The notes beneath the pieces were generated by a model. It was not told the DNA's origin. It searched no databases and was given only the letters and a program-made list of their open reading frames with translations. A stretch of 16,468 nucleotides of DNA from Victivallales bacterium. GTDB taxonomy: Bacteria; Verrucomicrobiota; Lentisphaeria; Oligosphaerales; Oligosphaeraceae. The stretch's first letter is position 1. Each line of letters starts with the position of its first letter. The stretch spans positions 1-16,468 of the forward strand of contig CAAGMX010000033.1 of NCBI GenBank assembly GCA_900771165.1, given 5' to 3'. Of the stretch, positions 1 to 6,469 are shown piece after piece. Both the position numbers and the translations under genes were made by a program.

Positions 1-80
1 AAGACCCGAAAAAGGGGAGATGTGAAAAATTTGTTGTGCCTGTTTAGCCTCAAAACACCCCCCGAAGTGCGAAAGATGGG
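1..80. other. Left-edge noncoding stretch
   Basis: This AT-richer stretch precedes the repeat cluster. No open frame with recognisable protein content runs in from the left edge on either strand, and there is no clear promoter or hairpin. It is probably intergenic. Confidence 0.4.
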
Positions 81-138
81 CTAGACGGGGGTGGAGCGGA
101 GCGGGAACCCCCGGGAGCGGGAACCCCCGGGGGGACAG
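81..138 (+). repeat. GC-rich intergenic repeat, partial copy A1
   Basis: Bases 81-130 are repeated at 237-286 with a single difference (G at 94, A at 250). The unit starts CTAGACGGGGG and contains the palindromic element CGGGAACCCCCGGG in tandem. It ends in an ACAGGA box (about 134-139) that recurs, as ACAGGAT, at the end of the other copies. This copy lacks the upstream ACCCC/GGGGT hairpin, so it looks truncated or is an internal module of a longer composite element. It lies outside any convincing gene. Confidence 0.8.
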
Positions 139-170
139 GACGCAGCCCGGGAAACCCTTGGCGGAACACA

Positions 171-327
171 TTCCCCCGCTGGCGGGGCACACAGGGGGCA
201 TCCTTATGAACCCCGCCCTGCGGGGTGGCAGGATCGCTAGACGGGGGTGAAGCGGAGCGGGAACCCCCGGGAGCGGGAACCCCCGGCGGGTTTATCCCGG
301 CTGGGAACCCCCGGGGGTACAGGATTG
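171..327 (+). repeat. GC-rich intergenic repeat, full copy A2
   Basis: In order: a CCCCCGCTGGCGGGG hairpin (about 173-187), the box GGGGGCATCCTTATGAA (194-210), a hairpin of ACCCCGC (210-216) and GCGGGGT (220-226), the box CAGGATCGCTAGACGGGGG, two CGGGAACCCCCGG palindromes, a third AACCCCCGGGGG, and a terminal ACAGGAT. The same order recurs at 3029-3164 and, inverted, at 2804-2905. The hairpin sequence differs between copies while pairing is kept. I infer a REP/BIME-like dispersed element; no transposase is seen. Confidence 0.8.
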
Positions 328-418
328 CAAACAACACAACCTGTTGATTATCAAATACTTACAAAGACACAGCCATGAGGGGCACCCGTCATGGCTGTGT
401 GTGTTCTTCGGATTCCGT
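328..418. other. Short spacer between repeat A2 and GH20-like gene
   Basis: This spacer is AT-richer than its surroundings. Its only notable structure is the perfect 12-bp hairpin annotated separately at 367-400. Confidence 0.4.
367..400 (-). terminator. Hairpin terminator after the GH20-like gene
   Basis: ACACAGCCATGA (367-378) and TCATGGCTGTGT (389-400) form a perfect 12-bp stem with a 10-nt loop. On the minus strand the hairpin starts about 18 nt after the stop codon at 419, and the 3' arm is followed by a U-rich but interrupted run (CTTTGTAAGTATTT). This fits an intrinsic terminator with a weak U tract. It could also serve as a 3'-end stabilising hairpin. Confidence 0.65.
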
Positions 419-2548
419 CTATTCCTGGGGGGCTTCCCAGTTCACGGGGAGGGTCCAGGGGAGTTTTTCCACGGGAGTCTTCTTCTGGAGGGCTTCCAGG
501 AGTCCCTCCAGCACCAGCTTCATATAGCCCAGGTGCTGCATGGTAAACCACATGAGGGAGTCGGACATATTCTCCTCGATCCCCTTCATGCGCTCCACCA
601 GCTGGGGAATTTGCGCCTCAAGCAGCTTCTTGGCGGCGGCGGAACCGCCCTTCTTGTCCAGAGCCTCCTGAAGTTTGCCCAGGGTCTGGAAGAATTCCAG
701 CTGGATGCGCAGCCGCTGGGCACTCCCCAGAAGACTCTGCAGGGAAGCCTTGTGCAGGGTGGGCCACTGGGAGGCCCCCAGCAGGGAAGCCGCCTGGTCC
801 ACCAGGGCACCGGCCGTCTCCGCCGCATTCTGCAGACGAGAGGCCGCCCCCGAGGGCAGCTGGGAAAGAGCCTTGGTGGGGAAGGGAATCACCGCATGAT
901 CCCTGGCCTCCGTCTCCACATGCCAGGTGGGAAGAATCAGACGGCAGAGATCCGACTCCGCCAATTCCGTAAGCTTATCCAGCAGAGAAAGATAGGAATC
1001 CGCCACGCTTCCCCACTGCAGCTCGGCCCAGCGGTGGCGCAGATTCGGCACCGTATCCTCCTCCCAATCCGGGGTTTCCCAGCAGCGGACGCCCAGCAGG
1101 GCCAGCTGTTCCCAGTATCCGGGATCGAACTGTCCCCGGGCCAGCACCGCCTCGCCCTGGCGCTCCAGCACCTCTTTCAGGCTGGCATCCAGATTGTCCA
1201 GATTGCGGTTGAACCAGGTGTGGTTGCCCTGGTTCATCCAGGGACCGCTCCAGCTGCTGGCCTTGGCCAGGGCGCCCTTCCGGGCGAAGGCGGGCACACT
1301 CCCCTGCCAATGCACCACCACCTTGGCGGCGAAATCCTCGTCCCGGAACAGGGCTTCCAGTTCGGGGCCCAGCAGTTTGCTGCCCTGGCAGAGTTCCTCT
1401 CCGAAGAAGAGGACCCGTTTCACCCCGTGGGCGGTCAGGAAATCCACCATCCACTTCAAGTAGGAGGCCAGGAGAGCGGCCTGCCCCGCCTTCCGGCACT
1501 TGGGGCAGCGGCACCAGATGCTCTCCGTCTCCCCGTCGTTCTCATGGAGAGGAACGGGCTCCAGATCATCCAATCCGATGTGGAAGAACTCCACCCCCGT
1601 GGGGAAATGCCGTCTCAGGAAGCTGTCCAGCACCTTCTCCATCTCCTGGCGGGCCGCGGAGGAAGAGAGGCACAGGCCCTGCCCCGTGGGGCGCCCCTTC
1701 TCGTCACAGGCGGAAAGGGAGGGCAGCAGCCGGGGCAGCAGGGTGGAATGGCCCAGCAGTTCCATGTAGGGGAAAATGGTCACCCCCCGCTCCTTGCCGT
1801 AGGTGAGCACCTCGGAAAAAGCATCCCCCTCCGCCAAGGCGGGCACCGCCTCCCGGTCATACCAGCGGTCGTACTTCACATTGTAGTAGCGATAGCGGTT
1901 CCGGGAAACCAGGGAGGAAGGCACCCCCTCCTCCTCCATGGGGGCCAGCAGAAACTCCGAGGGACGGCTGGCCTGGAAGGGACGCACGTCGGGACGGCAG
2001 TCGTAGACCCCCAGGCCGAAGAGGTTCAAATGCAAAGCGCTCATGCAATCCAGCATCTGATTCCAAGCCACGGGATCCATCCGCTCCGTCCCCCAGTCCG
2101 CCCCCGCCAGAATTCCCCGGAGGGGCACCAGAGGCCAGTCGTGGATCACCAGATTGGGAACCGCACGCCCATGGAACATCATGGCAAAGAGGCTGGACAA
2201 CGTCTGGGCCGCCCAGACCATGCCCTCCTGGTGGGGAGTCCGGATAAACACCTCGCTTCCCCGGATCTCCAGGGAATAGTAGTCCTGCCGCACCGCCTCC
2301 GGCACCCGGGAAAGATCAAACTCCGACTCCTCCAGCACCTGGGCGTCCACCACATACTTCTTCTTGTTGGCCACCACCCGGACCCCCGCCAGATTCAAAA
2401 TGGAACGCAGCGCCTTGCGCTGGATCGGCAGCACATTGGAAGTGGAAAGGCGGACGTCCTTGGCAAGCTCGCTGATGCCCTCCCCCAGAATGACCTCCTT
2501 GGGCTGAGGGAAAAGCTCCGCAATCTCAAATCGACGGCTGGCAACCAT
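419..2548 (-). CDS. GH20-like glycoside hydrolase (beta-hexosaminidase family)
   Basis: 709 residues. The N-terminus (LFPQPKEV, residues 12-19) and residues to about 130 resemble the small alpha/beta domain (GH20b) before GH20 barrels. The barrel opens with IHDWPLVPLRGILAGADW (135-152) and includes YMELLGHSTL (261-270), FHIGLDDLEP (322-331) and a Cys cluster WCRCPKC (345-351). GH20 enzymes remove terminal GlcNAc or GalNAc by substrate-assisted catalysis using an Asp-Glu pair in HxGGDE. Here the equivalent is H323-I-G-L-D327-D328, so the acid/base Glu is apparently Asp. Residues from about 480 are helical and of unknown role. No signal peptide is visible, suggesting a cytosolic enzyme. The start at 2548 has AAGGA eight bases upstream. 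The open frame continues 134 codons further upstream, but that part is Gly/Pro-rich translated repeat DNA and was rejected. The family call is good; the substrate is unknown. Confidence 0.8.
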   Translation of the reverse strand: MVASRRFEIAELFPQPKEVILGEGISELAKDVRLSTSNVLPIQRKALRSILNLAGVRVVANKKKYVVDAQVLEESEFDLSRVPEAVRQDYYSLEIRGSEVFIRTPHQEGMVWAAQTLSSLFAMMFHGRAVPNLVIHDWPLVPLRGILAGADWGTERMDPVAWNQMLDCMSALHLNLFGLGVYDCRPDVRPFQASRPSEFLLAPMEEEGVPSSLVSRNRYRYYNVKYDRWYDREAVPALAEGDAFSEVLTYGKERGVTIFPYMELLGHSTLLPRLLPSLSACDEKGRPTGQGLCLSSSAARQEMEKVLDSFLRRHFPTGVEFFHIGLDDLEPVPLHENDGETESIWCRCPKCRKAGQAALLASYLKWMVDFLTAHGVKRVLFFGEELCQGSKLLGPELEALFRDEDFAAKVVVHWQGSVPAFARKGALAKASSWSGPWMNQGNHTWFNRNLDNLDASLKEVLERQGEAVLARGQFDPGYWEQLALLGVRCWETPDWEEDTVPNLRHRWAELQWGSVADSYLSLLDKLTELAESDLCRLILPTWHVETEARDHAVIPFPTKALSQLPSGAASRLQNAAETAGALVDQAASLLGASQWPTLHKASLQSLLGSAQRLRIQLEFFQTLGKLQEALDKKGGSAAAKKLLEAQIPQLVERMKGIEENMSDSLMWFTMQHLGYMKLVLEGLLEALQKKTPVEKLPWTLPVNWEAPQE

Positions 2549-2803
2549 AATGGATTTCCTTGACTCCCTGATTCCGCCTGAGGCCTCCGCCAGGAAAAGA
2601 GGAGGGCGGCTCTCCCCTGCCCCCCTCGCTTCCCGGCCAAAAAGGCTTGGCAATGATACAAATCCTGTAAGCACGAAAACCCGCCCGGCACGGCTTCCGG
2701 ACAGGCGCAAAAGAACAGGGCATACTATAATCCCTGCTCCGCTCTCCGCCTGCCCGCCCCTAGGGAGATTCCCACCACCCCCATACCCCGGTAAATCCTG
2801 GCC
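2549..2803. other. Upstream region of the GH20-like gene
   Basis: About 255 nt without a supported gene. It holds the Shine-Dalgarno of the GH20-like gene just above 2548. A TATAAT at 2726-2731 on the plus strand has no good -35 partner and no plus-strand gene to serve. On the minus strand, TATCAT-like sequence near 2653-2660 could be a -10 element for the GH20-like gene, but the match is weak. Confidence 0.3.
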
Positions 2804-2905
2804 GAAACCCCACCCCCGGGGGTTCCCGGCCGCCCCCCCGTCTAGCGATCCTGTCACCCCTCCGGGGTTCAAGAGGAATTCCCCCCGTCCCCCGCCAGCG
2901 GGGGT
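2804..2905 (-). repeat. GC-rich intergenic repeat, inverted copy B
   Basis: On the minus strand this reads in the same order as A2: CCCCCGCTGGCGGGGG (2889-2904), a poorly conserved middle, hairpin ACCCC/GGGGT (2856-2860 with 2864-2868, 3-nt loop), then TGACAGGATCGCTAGACGGGGG and a GGGAACCCCCGGGGG palindrome (about 2812-2826). It is inverted relative to copies A and C. The reading frame of the GH20-like gene runs open through this element, which explains the artificial N-terminal extension. Confidence 0.75.
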
Positions 2906-3028
2906 GGAGGTAGCGCCAAGGGGGTTCCCCGGGGAATGATGCTCGTACACCGTAGTTGCGTAGCTTGATGGCGGCGTCAGAATGTTCCTTAGGCGGGGGA
3001 ACGGGGGATCGGGGGTGTCCCCCGCCTT
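2906..3028. other. Spacer between inverted repeat copies
   Basis: Contains a GGGGTTCCCCGGGG palindrome (about 2920-2935) resembling the repeat modules. A less GC-rich patch at about 2940-2990 lacks repeat character and could be a gene remnant, though I cannot name one. A GGGGGTGTCCCCC hairpin follows at about 3011-3023. Confidence 0.35.
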
Positions 3029-3164
3029 GGCGGAACCCCTCTGGGGGGAGGGGGCATCCTTATGAACCCCGTTTACGGGGTGACAGGATCAATAGACGGG
3101 GTTTCCGGCCGGGATAATCCGGCCGAGAACCCCCGGGGAGCGGGAACCCCTGGGGGCACAGGAT
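3029..3164 (+). repeat. GC-rich intergenic repeat, copy C
   Basis: The box GGGGGCATCCTTATGAA (from 3050) matches copy A2. It is followed by a hairpin of ACCCCGT (3066-3072) and ACGGGGT (3075-3081), the box TGACAGGATCAATAGACGGGG, a TTCCGGCCGGGATAATCCGGCCG palindromic block, AACCCCCGGGG, AACCCCTGGGGG and a terminal CACAGGAT. In A2 the equivalent stem is ACCCCGC/GCGGGGT, so the last pair has changed from C-G to T-A with pairing preserved. Confidence 0.75.
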
Positions 3165-3217
3165 GTATTCCAGGAAAGATTGCCGTCACCTCCCCCCCCC
3201 CACGAATCTGTTTATCC
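3165..3217. other. 3' flank of the CYTH gene with a poly-C tract
   Basis: A run of ten C (3192-3201) lies just beyond the CYTH stop codon on the minus strand. No intrinsic terminator is seen here. Transcripts of the CYTH gene would run into repeat copy C, whose hairpins may act as terminators. The homopolymer is a place where length could vary or be mis-sequenced. Confidence 0.45.
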
Positions 3218-3697
3218 TTATCCTTCGGGCCAGCGTCCGGCCTGGGCCAGGGCGGCGTTGGCGAAGCGTCCATCCAGAGTTTTCTCCTCCCCCAGCCATG
3301 GGGGGCGAACGAAGGGGAAATCCTCCCGGGGGACCTCCAATTCCGCGGTGAAATGTCCTTCCAGGGGGCCGTGGTAGGCATCGATTTCCCATTGGCATCC
3401 CGGTTCTGCCGCAGGCACGAAATACCGGGTTTTGGCCACCATGCGGTTTTGGCAGAAGAAAGCCAGCAATTCCCGGGCGTCCTCCACGGGAATGGGATAC
3501 TCGAATTCCCGGCGGCTCATTCCCTGGGCCTTTCCCTTGATGTTCAAGTTTGCCTGGTCTCCGATGATGCGCACCCGGAAGGAGCCCTCTCCGGCCACGG
3601 CAAAATATCCCTGGAGGATTTCCACGGACTGCCGGGCCTGGCTGCGCCAGGAATCGTTCTTCACCAGGAACTTTCTTTCCCTCTCCACCATCGCCAT
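3218..3697 (-). CDS. CYTH-domain protein (triphosphate tunnel enzyme family)
   Basis: 159 residues, the usual size for a single CYTH domain. The signature ExExK is visible as ERERKF (residues 5-10). The beta strands of the tunnel follow with alternating charged residues: FRVRI, LNIKG, RREFEYPI, KTRYFV, QWEIDAY and AELEV. CYTH proteins bind triphosphates with divalent metal inside a beta-barrel tunnel. Bacterial members of this length are mostly inorganic triphosphatases; some are class IV adenylate cyclases. Sequence alone does not separate these. The start at 3697 has GAGGAG nine bases upstream; an in-frame ATG two codons later is less well placed. It is transcribed away from the polysaccharide operon and toward repeat C, with no functional partner next to it. 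Confidence 0.88.
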   Translation of the reverse strand: MAMVERERKFLVKNDSWRSQARQSVEILQGYFAVAGEGSFRVRIIGDQANLNIKGKAQGMSRREFEYPIPVEDARELLAFFCQNRMVAKTRYFVPAAEPGCQWEIDAYHGPLEGHFTAELEVPREDFPFVRPPWLGEEKTLDGRFANAALAQAGRWPEG

Positions 3698-3853
3698 AGG
3701 GCAAATCTCCTCGCCGGCCTGGATTCCAGCAGTCCAGGGAACGTGCTATATTTTGGGCCACGAACACCCGTGAATGAACCCCCTGCTGGAAACCTGTCCC
3801 GCCCCAGGGCGGGAGCGAAGGGGGCATGACGGGATACTGTAGCACACCACGCC
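3698..3853. promoter_or_regulatory. Divergent intergenic region, likely promoters of CYTH gene and sugar operon
   Basis: This 156-nt gap separates two divergent genes, so it should hold a promoter for each. TATATT (3747-3752) is a possible -10 element for the plus strand, with TTCCAG 17 bp upstream as a poor -35. The AT island lies between two perfect inverted 9-mers, TTCCAGCAG (3724-3732) and CTGCTGGAA (3783-3791), which might be an operator or cruciform. A CCCGCC/GGCGGG hairpin (about 3798-3813) and GGGGGCATGACGGG hint at a decayed fragment of the nearby repeat family. Confidence 0.35.
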
Positions 3854-4828
3854 ATGCCCTCCCCCAAACGCATCCTCGTCACCGGCGGCGCCGGATTTTT
3901 GGGTTCCCATTTGACGGAAGCCCTGCTGAAGGAGGGGCATGCCGTCTTTGTGGTGGACAATCTGTGGACCGGACGAAAGGAGAATCTGGAGCCCCTCCGG
4001 AAAGAATATGGGGAGAGGCTCACGTTCCTTTGCCAGGATGTGCGGGAGATGGACTTTTGCCAGGAGGTGCAGGAGATTTACAATCTGGCCTGTCCCGCCT
4101 CCCCTCCCGCTTACCAGCAGGATCCCCTGGCCACCACCCTGACCTGCGTCCAAGGGGCGCTGAAGGTGCTGGAGCTGGCGGATCGCTGGCATGCCCGGGT
4201 TCTTCAGGCCTCCACCAGCGAAGTCTACGGCGACGCCCTCCAGCACCCCCAGAACGAGGAATACTGGGGCAATGTGAATCCCCACGGCCCCCGCTCCTGC
4301 TATGACGAGGGAAAGCGGGTGGCGGAAAGTCTCTTCTTCGACTATCGGCGCACCCGGGGCACCGCCATCAAGGTGGCCAGAATCTTCAACAGCTACGGGC
4401 CTCAGATGGATCCCCAGGACGGCCGGGTGGTCTCCAACTTCATCCTCCAGGCCCTCCGTCAGGAACCCATCACCCTCTATGGAGACGGCTCCCAGACCCG
4501 CTCCTTCTGCTATTGCCAGGACACCATCCGAGGGCTAATGGCCCTCATGGCCACGCCGGAGGAGTTCACGGGGCCCGTGAACATCGGCAATCCCGTGGAA
4601 TACACCATCCGGGAGCTGGCGGAGAAGATCCTGGCCCTGACCGGCAGCGCCAGCCCCCTGGTCTATCGTCCCCTGCCCGTGGACGATCCTAAGAAGCGCC
4701 GGCCCGACATTTCCCTGGCCCGCCAGGCTCTCCCGTGGGAACCTCGTCTTTCCCTGGACCAGGGGCTTCCCCCCACGGTGCATTACTTTCAATCCCTTCT
4801 GTCCAACTCTCCTTGCCCCACCCCATGA
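3854..4828 (+). CDS. UDP-glucuronic acid decarboxylase (UDP-xylose synthase), extended SDR
   Basis: 324 residues. The Rossmann motif GGAGFLG (11-17) binds NAD. The stretch [13 protein letters not shown] (76-88) is characteristic of UDP-glucuronate decarboxylases. The catalytic set is T121 and E123 in STSEVYG, plus Y150 and K154 in YDEGK; R216 in GSQTRSF fits the conserved substrate-binding arginine. The known reaction is oxidation of UDP-glucuronate to a 4-keto intermediate, loss of CO2 and reduction to UDP-xylose, in the cytosol. It heads the plus-strand run and overlaps the next gene by ATGA. No Shine-Dalgarno precedes 3854, but the Rossmann motif begins within ten residues, so this start is reasonable. 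The 20-residue C-terminal tail looks non-conserved. The product could be another 4-keto pentose if the final reduction is lost. Confidence 0.93.
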   Translation: MPSPKRILVTGGAGFLGSHLTEALLKEGHAVFVVDNLWTGRKENLEPLRKEYGERLTFLCQDVREMDFCQEVQEIYNLACPASPPAYQQDPLATTLTCVQGALKVLELADRWHARVLQASTSEVYGDALQHPQNEEYWGNVNPHGPRSCYDEGKRVAESLFFDYRRTRGTAIKVARIFNSYGPQMDPQDGRVVSNFILQALRQEPITLYGDGSQTRSFCYCQDTIRGLMALMATPEEFTGPVNIGNPVEYTIRELAEKILALTGSASPLVYRPLPVDDPKKRRPDISLARQALPWEPRLSLDQGLPPTVHYFQSLLSNSPCPTP

Positions 4829-5613
4829 AACAGCTTGCCGCCCAACTGTATACCGTCCGCGACTTCACCAAGACCGCCAAGGACTTCGCCAAAACCTGCC
4901 AGAAAATCCGCAAGATGGGATACGAGGGGGTGCAGCTTTCGGCGGTAGGCCCCATTCCTCCCCAGGAGATCCAGAAGATTTTGGAAGGAGAGGGCTTGGC
5001 CTGCGTCGCCACCCACGTGAGCCTGGATCGCATTGAGAAGGAGACCCAGGCGGTCATCGAGGAGCATCTCCTCTGGAACTGCCCCCACATCGCCATCGGC
5101 GGCTTCTTCCCCGGGGAAACGGAGGAGAGCAAGGCCAAGACCTGGAAGGATTTCTCCCTGCGCTTCTCCAAGATCGCCAAGGTTCTGGCCAAGGCTGGCC
5201 TCGTCCTGGGATACCACAACCACTTCCATGAGTTCATCCAGACCTCCGACGGGCTGACGGGATACGAGCACTTGATCCGGGAGCTGGATCCCGCCAACAC
5301 CTGGTTCGAGGTGGACACTTACTGGGTGGCCGCCGCCGGCAAATCCCCCGCCACCCTCCTGCGCCGCCTGGCCCATCGCGTCCCCTGCCTCCACCTGAAA
5401 GACGCCAAGATTGTCCGGCAGAAGGAGGGATTCGCCCCCCAGCATCTGATCACCGAGGTGGGTGACGGCAACCTGGACTGGCCCGAAATCCTGGATGCCG
5501 CCCAATACGCCGGCGTCCAGTGGTATATCGTGGAACGGGACAATGGCGAGCTGGAGCCCTTCCGCAGCCTGGAACGCTCCTTCCATAACCTCCGCTTCAC
5601 CATGGGCCTCTAG
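4825..5613 (+). CDS. Sugar phosphate isomerase/epimerase, xylose-isomerase-like TIM barrel
   Basis: 262 residues, typical of AP-endonuclease-2-like TIM barrels. Metal and substrate residues appear in expected order: GYHNHFHEF (129-137), FEVD (161-164), HLKD (190-193), GDGNLDW (213-219) and a terminal-strand Glu in YIVERD (234-239). Family members isomerise, epimerise or dehydrate sugars and inositols with a divalent metal; the substrate cannot be read from sequence. The ATG at 4825 overlaps the upstream stop (ATGA), indicating translational coupling; a 30-codon in-frame extension inside the upstream gene was rejected. It is a paralogue of the gene at 15455, sharing the QLYxVR start. No signal peptide is visible. 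Its place after UDP-xylose synthase suggests, but does not prove, a sugar-nucleotide-related substrate. Confidence 0.87.
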   Translation: MKQLAAQLYTVRDFTKTAKDFAKTCQKIRKMGYEGVQLSAVGPIPPQEIQKILEGEGLACVATHVSLDRIEKETQAVIEEHLLWNCPHIAIGGFFPGETEESKAKTWKDFSLRFSKIAKVLAKAGLVLGYHNHFHEFIQTSDGLTGYEHLIRELDPANTWFEVDTYWVAAAGKSPATLLRRLAHRVPCLHLKDAKIVRQKEGFAPQHLITEVGDGNLDWPEILDAAQYAGVQWYIVERDNGELEPFRSLERSFHNLRFTMGL

Positions 5614-5625
5614 CCTGCCTCTCCC

Positions 5626-6426
5626 ATGACCCGACTCCTCTTCTGCGGAGCCGGCAAGATGGCCACCGCCATCGCCGCCGGCGCCATCGCCCACCGCCTC
5701 CTTTCCCCCGAAGAGGTGGCCGCCTTCGACCCCGTCCCCCAGGCCCGGGAGGCCTTTGCCCAGGCCACCGGCGCCACGGTCCATCCCCAGGCTACCCCGG
5801 AGCTCATGGCTTGGGCGGATGTCCTGGTGCTGGCGGTCAAGCCCCAAAGCGCACCGGAAGCCTTTGCCGCCCTCCCTCCTCCGAAACCCGGCGCCCTGAT
5901 CCTCTCCATCTGCGCAGGACTCTCCCTGGCCAAATTGCGCCAGTGGTTCGGGGATGTGCGCATGGTGCGGGTCATGCCCAACACTCCCCTCATGGCAGGA
6001 GTGGGCGCCAGTGCCTACGCCCTCTCCCGTCCGGAGGACGAGGAAGCCGACGCCTTCGCCGCCCGGCTGCTGGGCGCCCTGGGCAAGGCCTGGCGCGTCC
6101 CGGAAGAGCAGCTGGATGCGGTCACGGCCTTGTCTGGCTCCGGTCCAGCCTACTTCTTCGCCTTCATTGAGGCCTTGCGGCAAGGGGGCGAGGCCCTGGG
6201 GCTTCCCGCCGAACTGGCCCAGGCACTGGCCATCCAGACCATGGCCGGCGCCACCGCCATGCTCCAGCAGGGCAAGGGCACCCCGGAAGAGCTGCGCATT
6301 GCCGTGACCTCCAAGGGAGGCACCACCGCCGCCGCCCTGAAGGTCATGGAAGACCAGGGCTTCCCTCGTATGGTTCAGGATCTCCTGCGGGCCGCCCGGG
6401 ATCGCTCCCAGGAACTGGGACGCTGA
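5626..6426 (+). CDS. proC: Pyrroline-5-carboxylate reductase
   Basis: 266 residues, full length. It catalyses the last step of proline synthesis, NAD(P)H-dependent reduction of pyrroline-5-carboxylate, in the cytosol. Visible motifs: FCGAGKMATAI (6-16) for dinucleotide binding, VRVMPNTP (114-121), SGSGPAYFFAFIEAL (170-184), and TSKGGTTAAAL (228-238) near the active site. Most family members have Pro where this has Lys230 in TSPGGTT, a small deviation. It starts 12 nt after the isomerase stop in a pyrimidine-rich stretch without Shine-Dalgarno. Its presence in a polysaccharide-like operon is not functionally obvious and probably reflects housekeeping genes sharing a transcript. Confidence 0.96.
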   Translation: MTRLLFCGAGKMATAIAAGAIAHRLLSPEEVAAFDPVPQAREAFAQATGATVHPQATPELMAWADVLVLAVKPQSAPEAFAALPPPKPGALILSICAGLSLAKLRQWFGDVRMVRVMPNTPLMAGVGASAYALSRPEDEEADAFAARLLGALGKAWRVPEEQLDAVTALSGSGPAYFFAFIEALRQGGEALGLPAELAQALAIQTMAGATAMLQQGKGTPEELRIAVTSKGGTTAAALKVMEDQGFPRMVQDLLRAARDRSQELGR

Positions 6427-6469
6427 CTCTCCTCCCCTTCCCTCCACTCCCTCCCTCCCCTCCACCTCT

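Noticed and set aside
81..327. CRISPR array
   Set aside because: Two repeat units only, GC-rich and internally palindromic, with unequal spacing and no cas genes.
344..2563. 739-codon open frame on the plus strand opposite the GH20-like gene
   Set aside because: The translation is His/Gln/Gly/Leu-rich low-complexity with no domain, as expected from the antisense frame of a GC-rich gene. The minus-strand frame has clear GH20 motifs.
2726..2731. TATAAT on the plus strand as a promoter
   Set aside because: There is no acceptable -35 at 15-19 bp and no plus-strand gene downstream before the repeats.
2549..2950. 134-codon N-terminal extension of the GH20-like frame
   Set aside because: It translates repeat copy B and its flank, starts with GTG without Shine-Dalgarno and shows no family similarity. 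ATG 2548 has a good ribosome-binding site.
2940..2990. Possible transposase or gene remnant in the less GC-rich patch between repeats B and C
   Set aside because: Too short to recognise in any frame; reported only as spacer.
3062..3829. 255-codon plus-strand frame through repeat C and antisense to the CYTH gene
   Set aside because: It is composed of translated repeat and the antisense of a gene with a clear ExExK signature.
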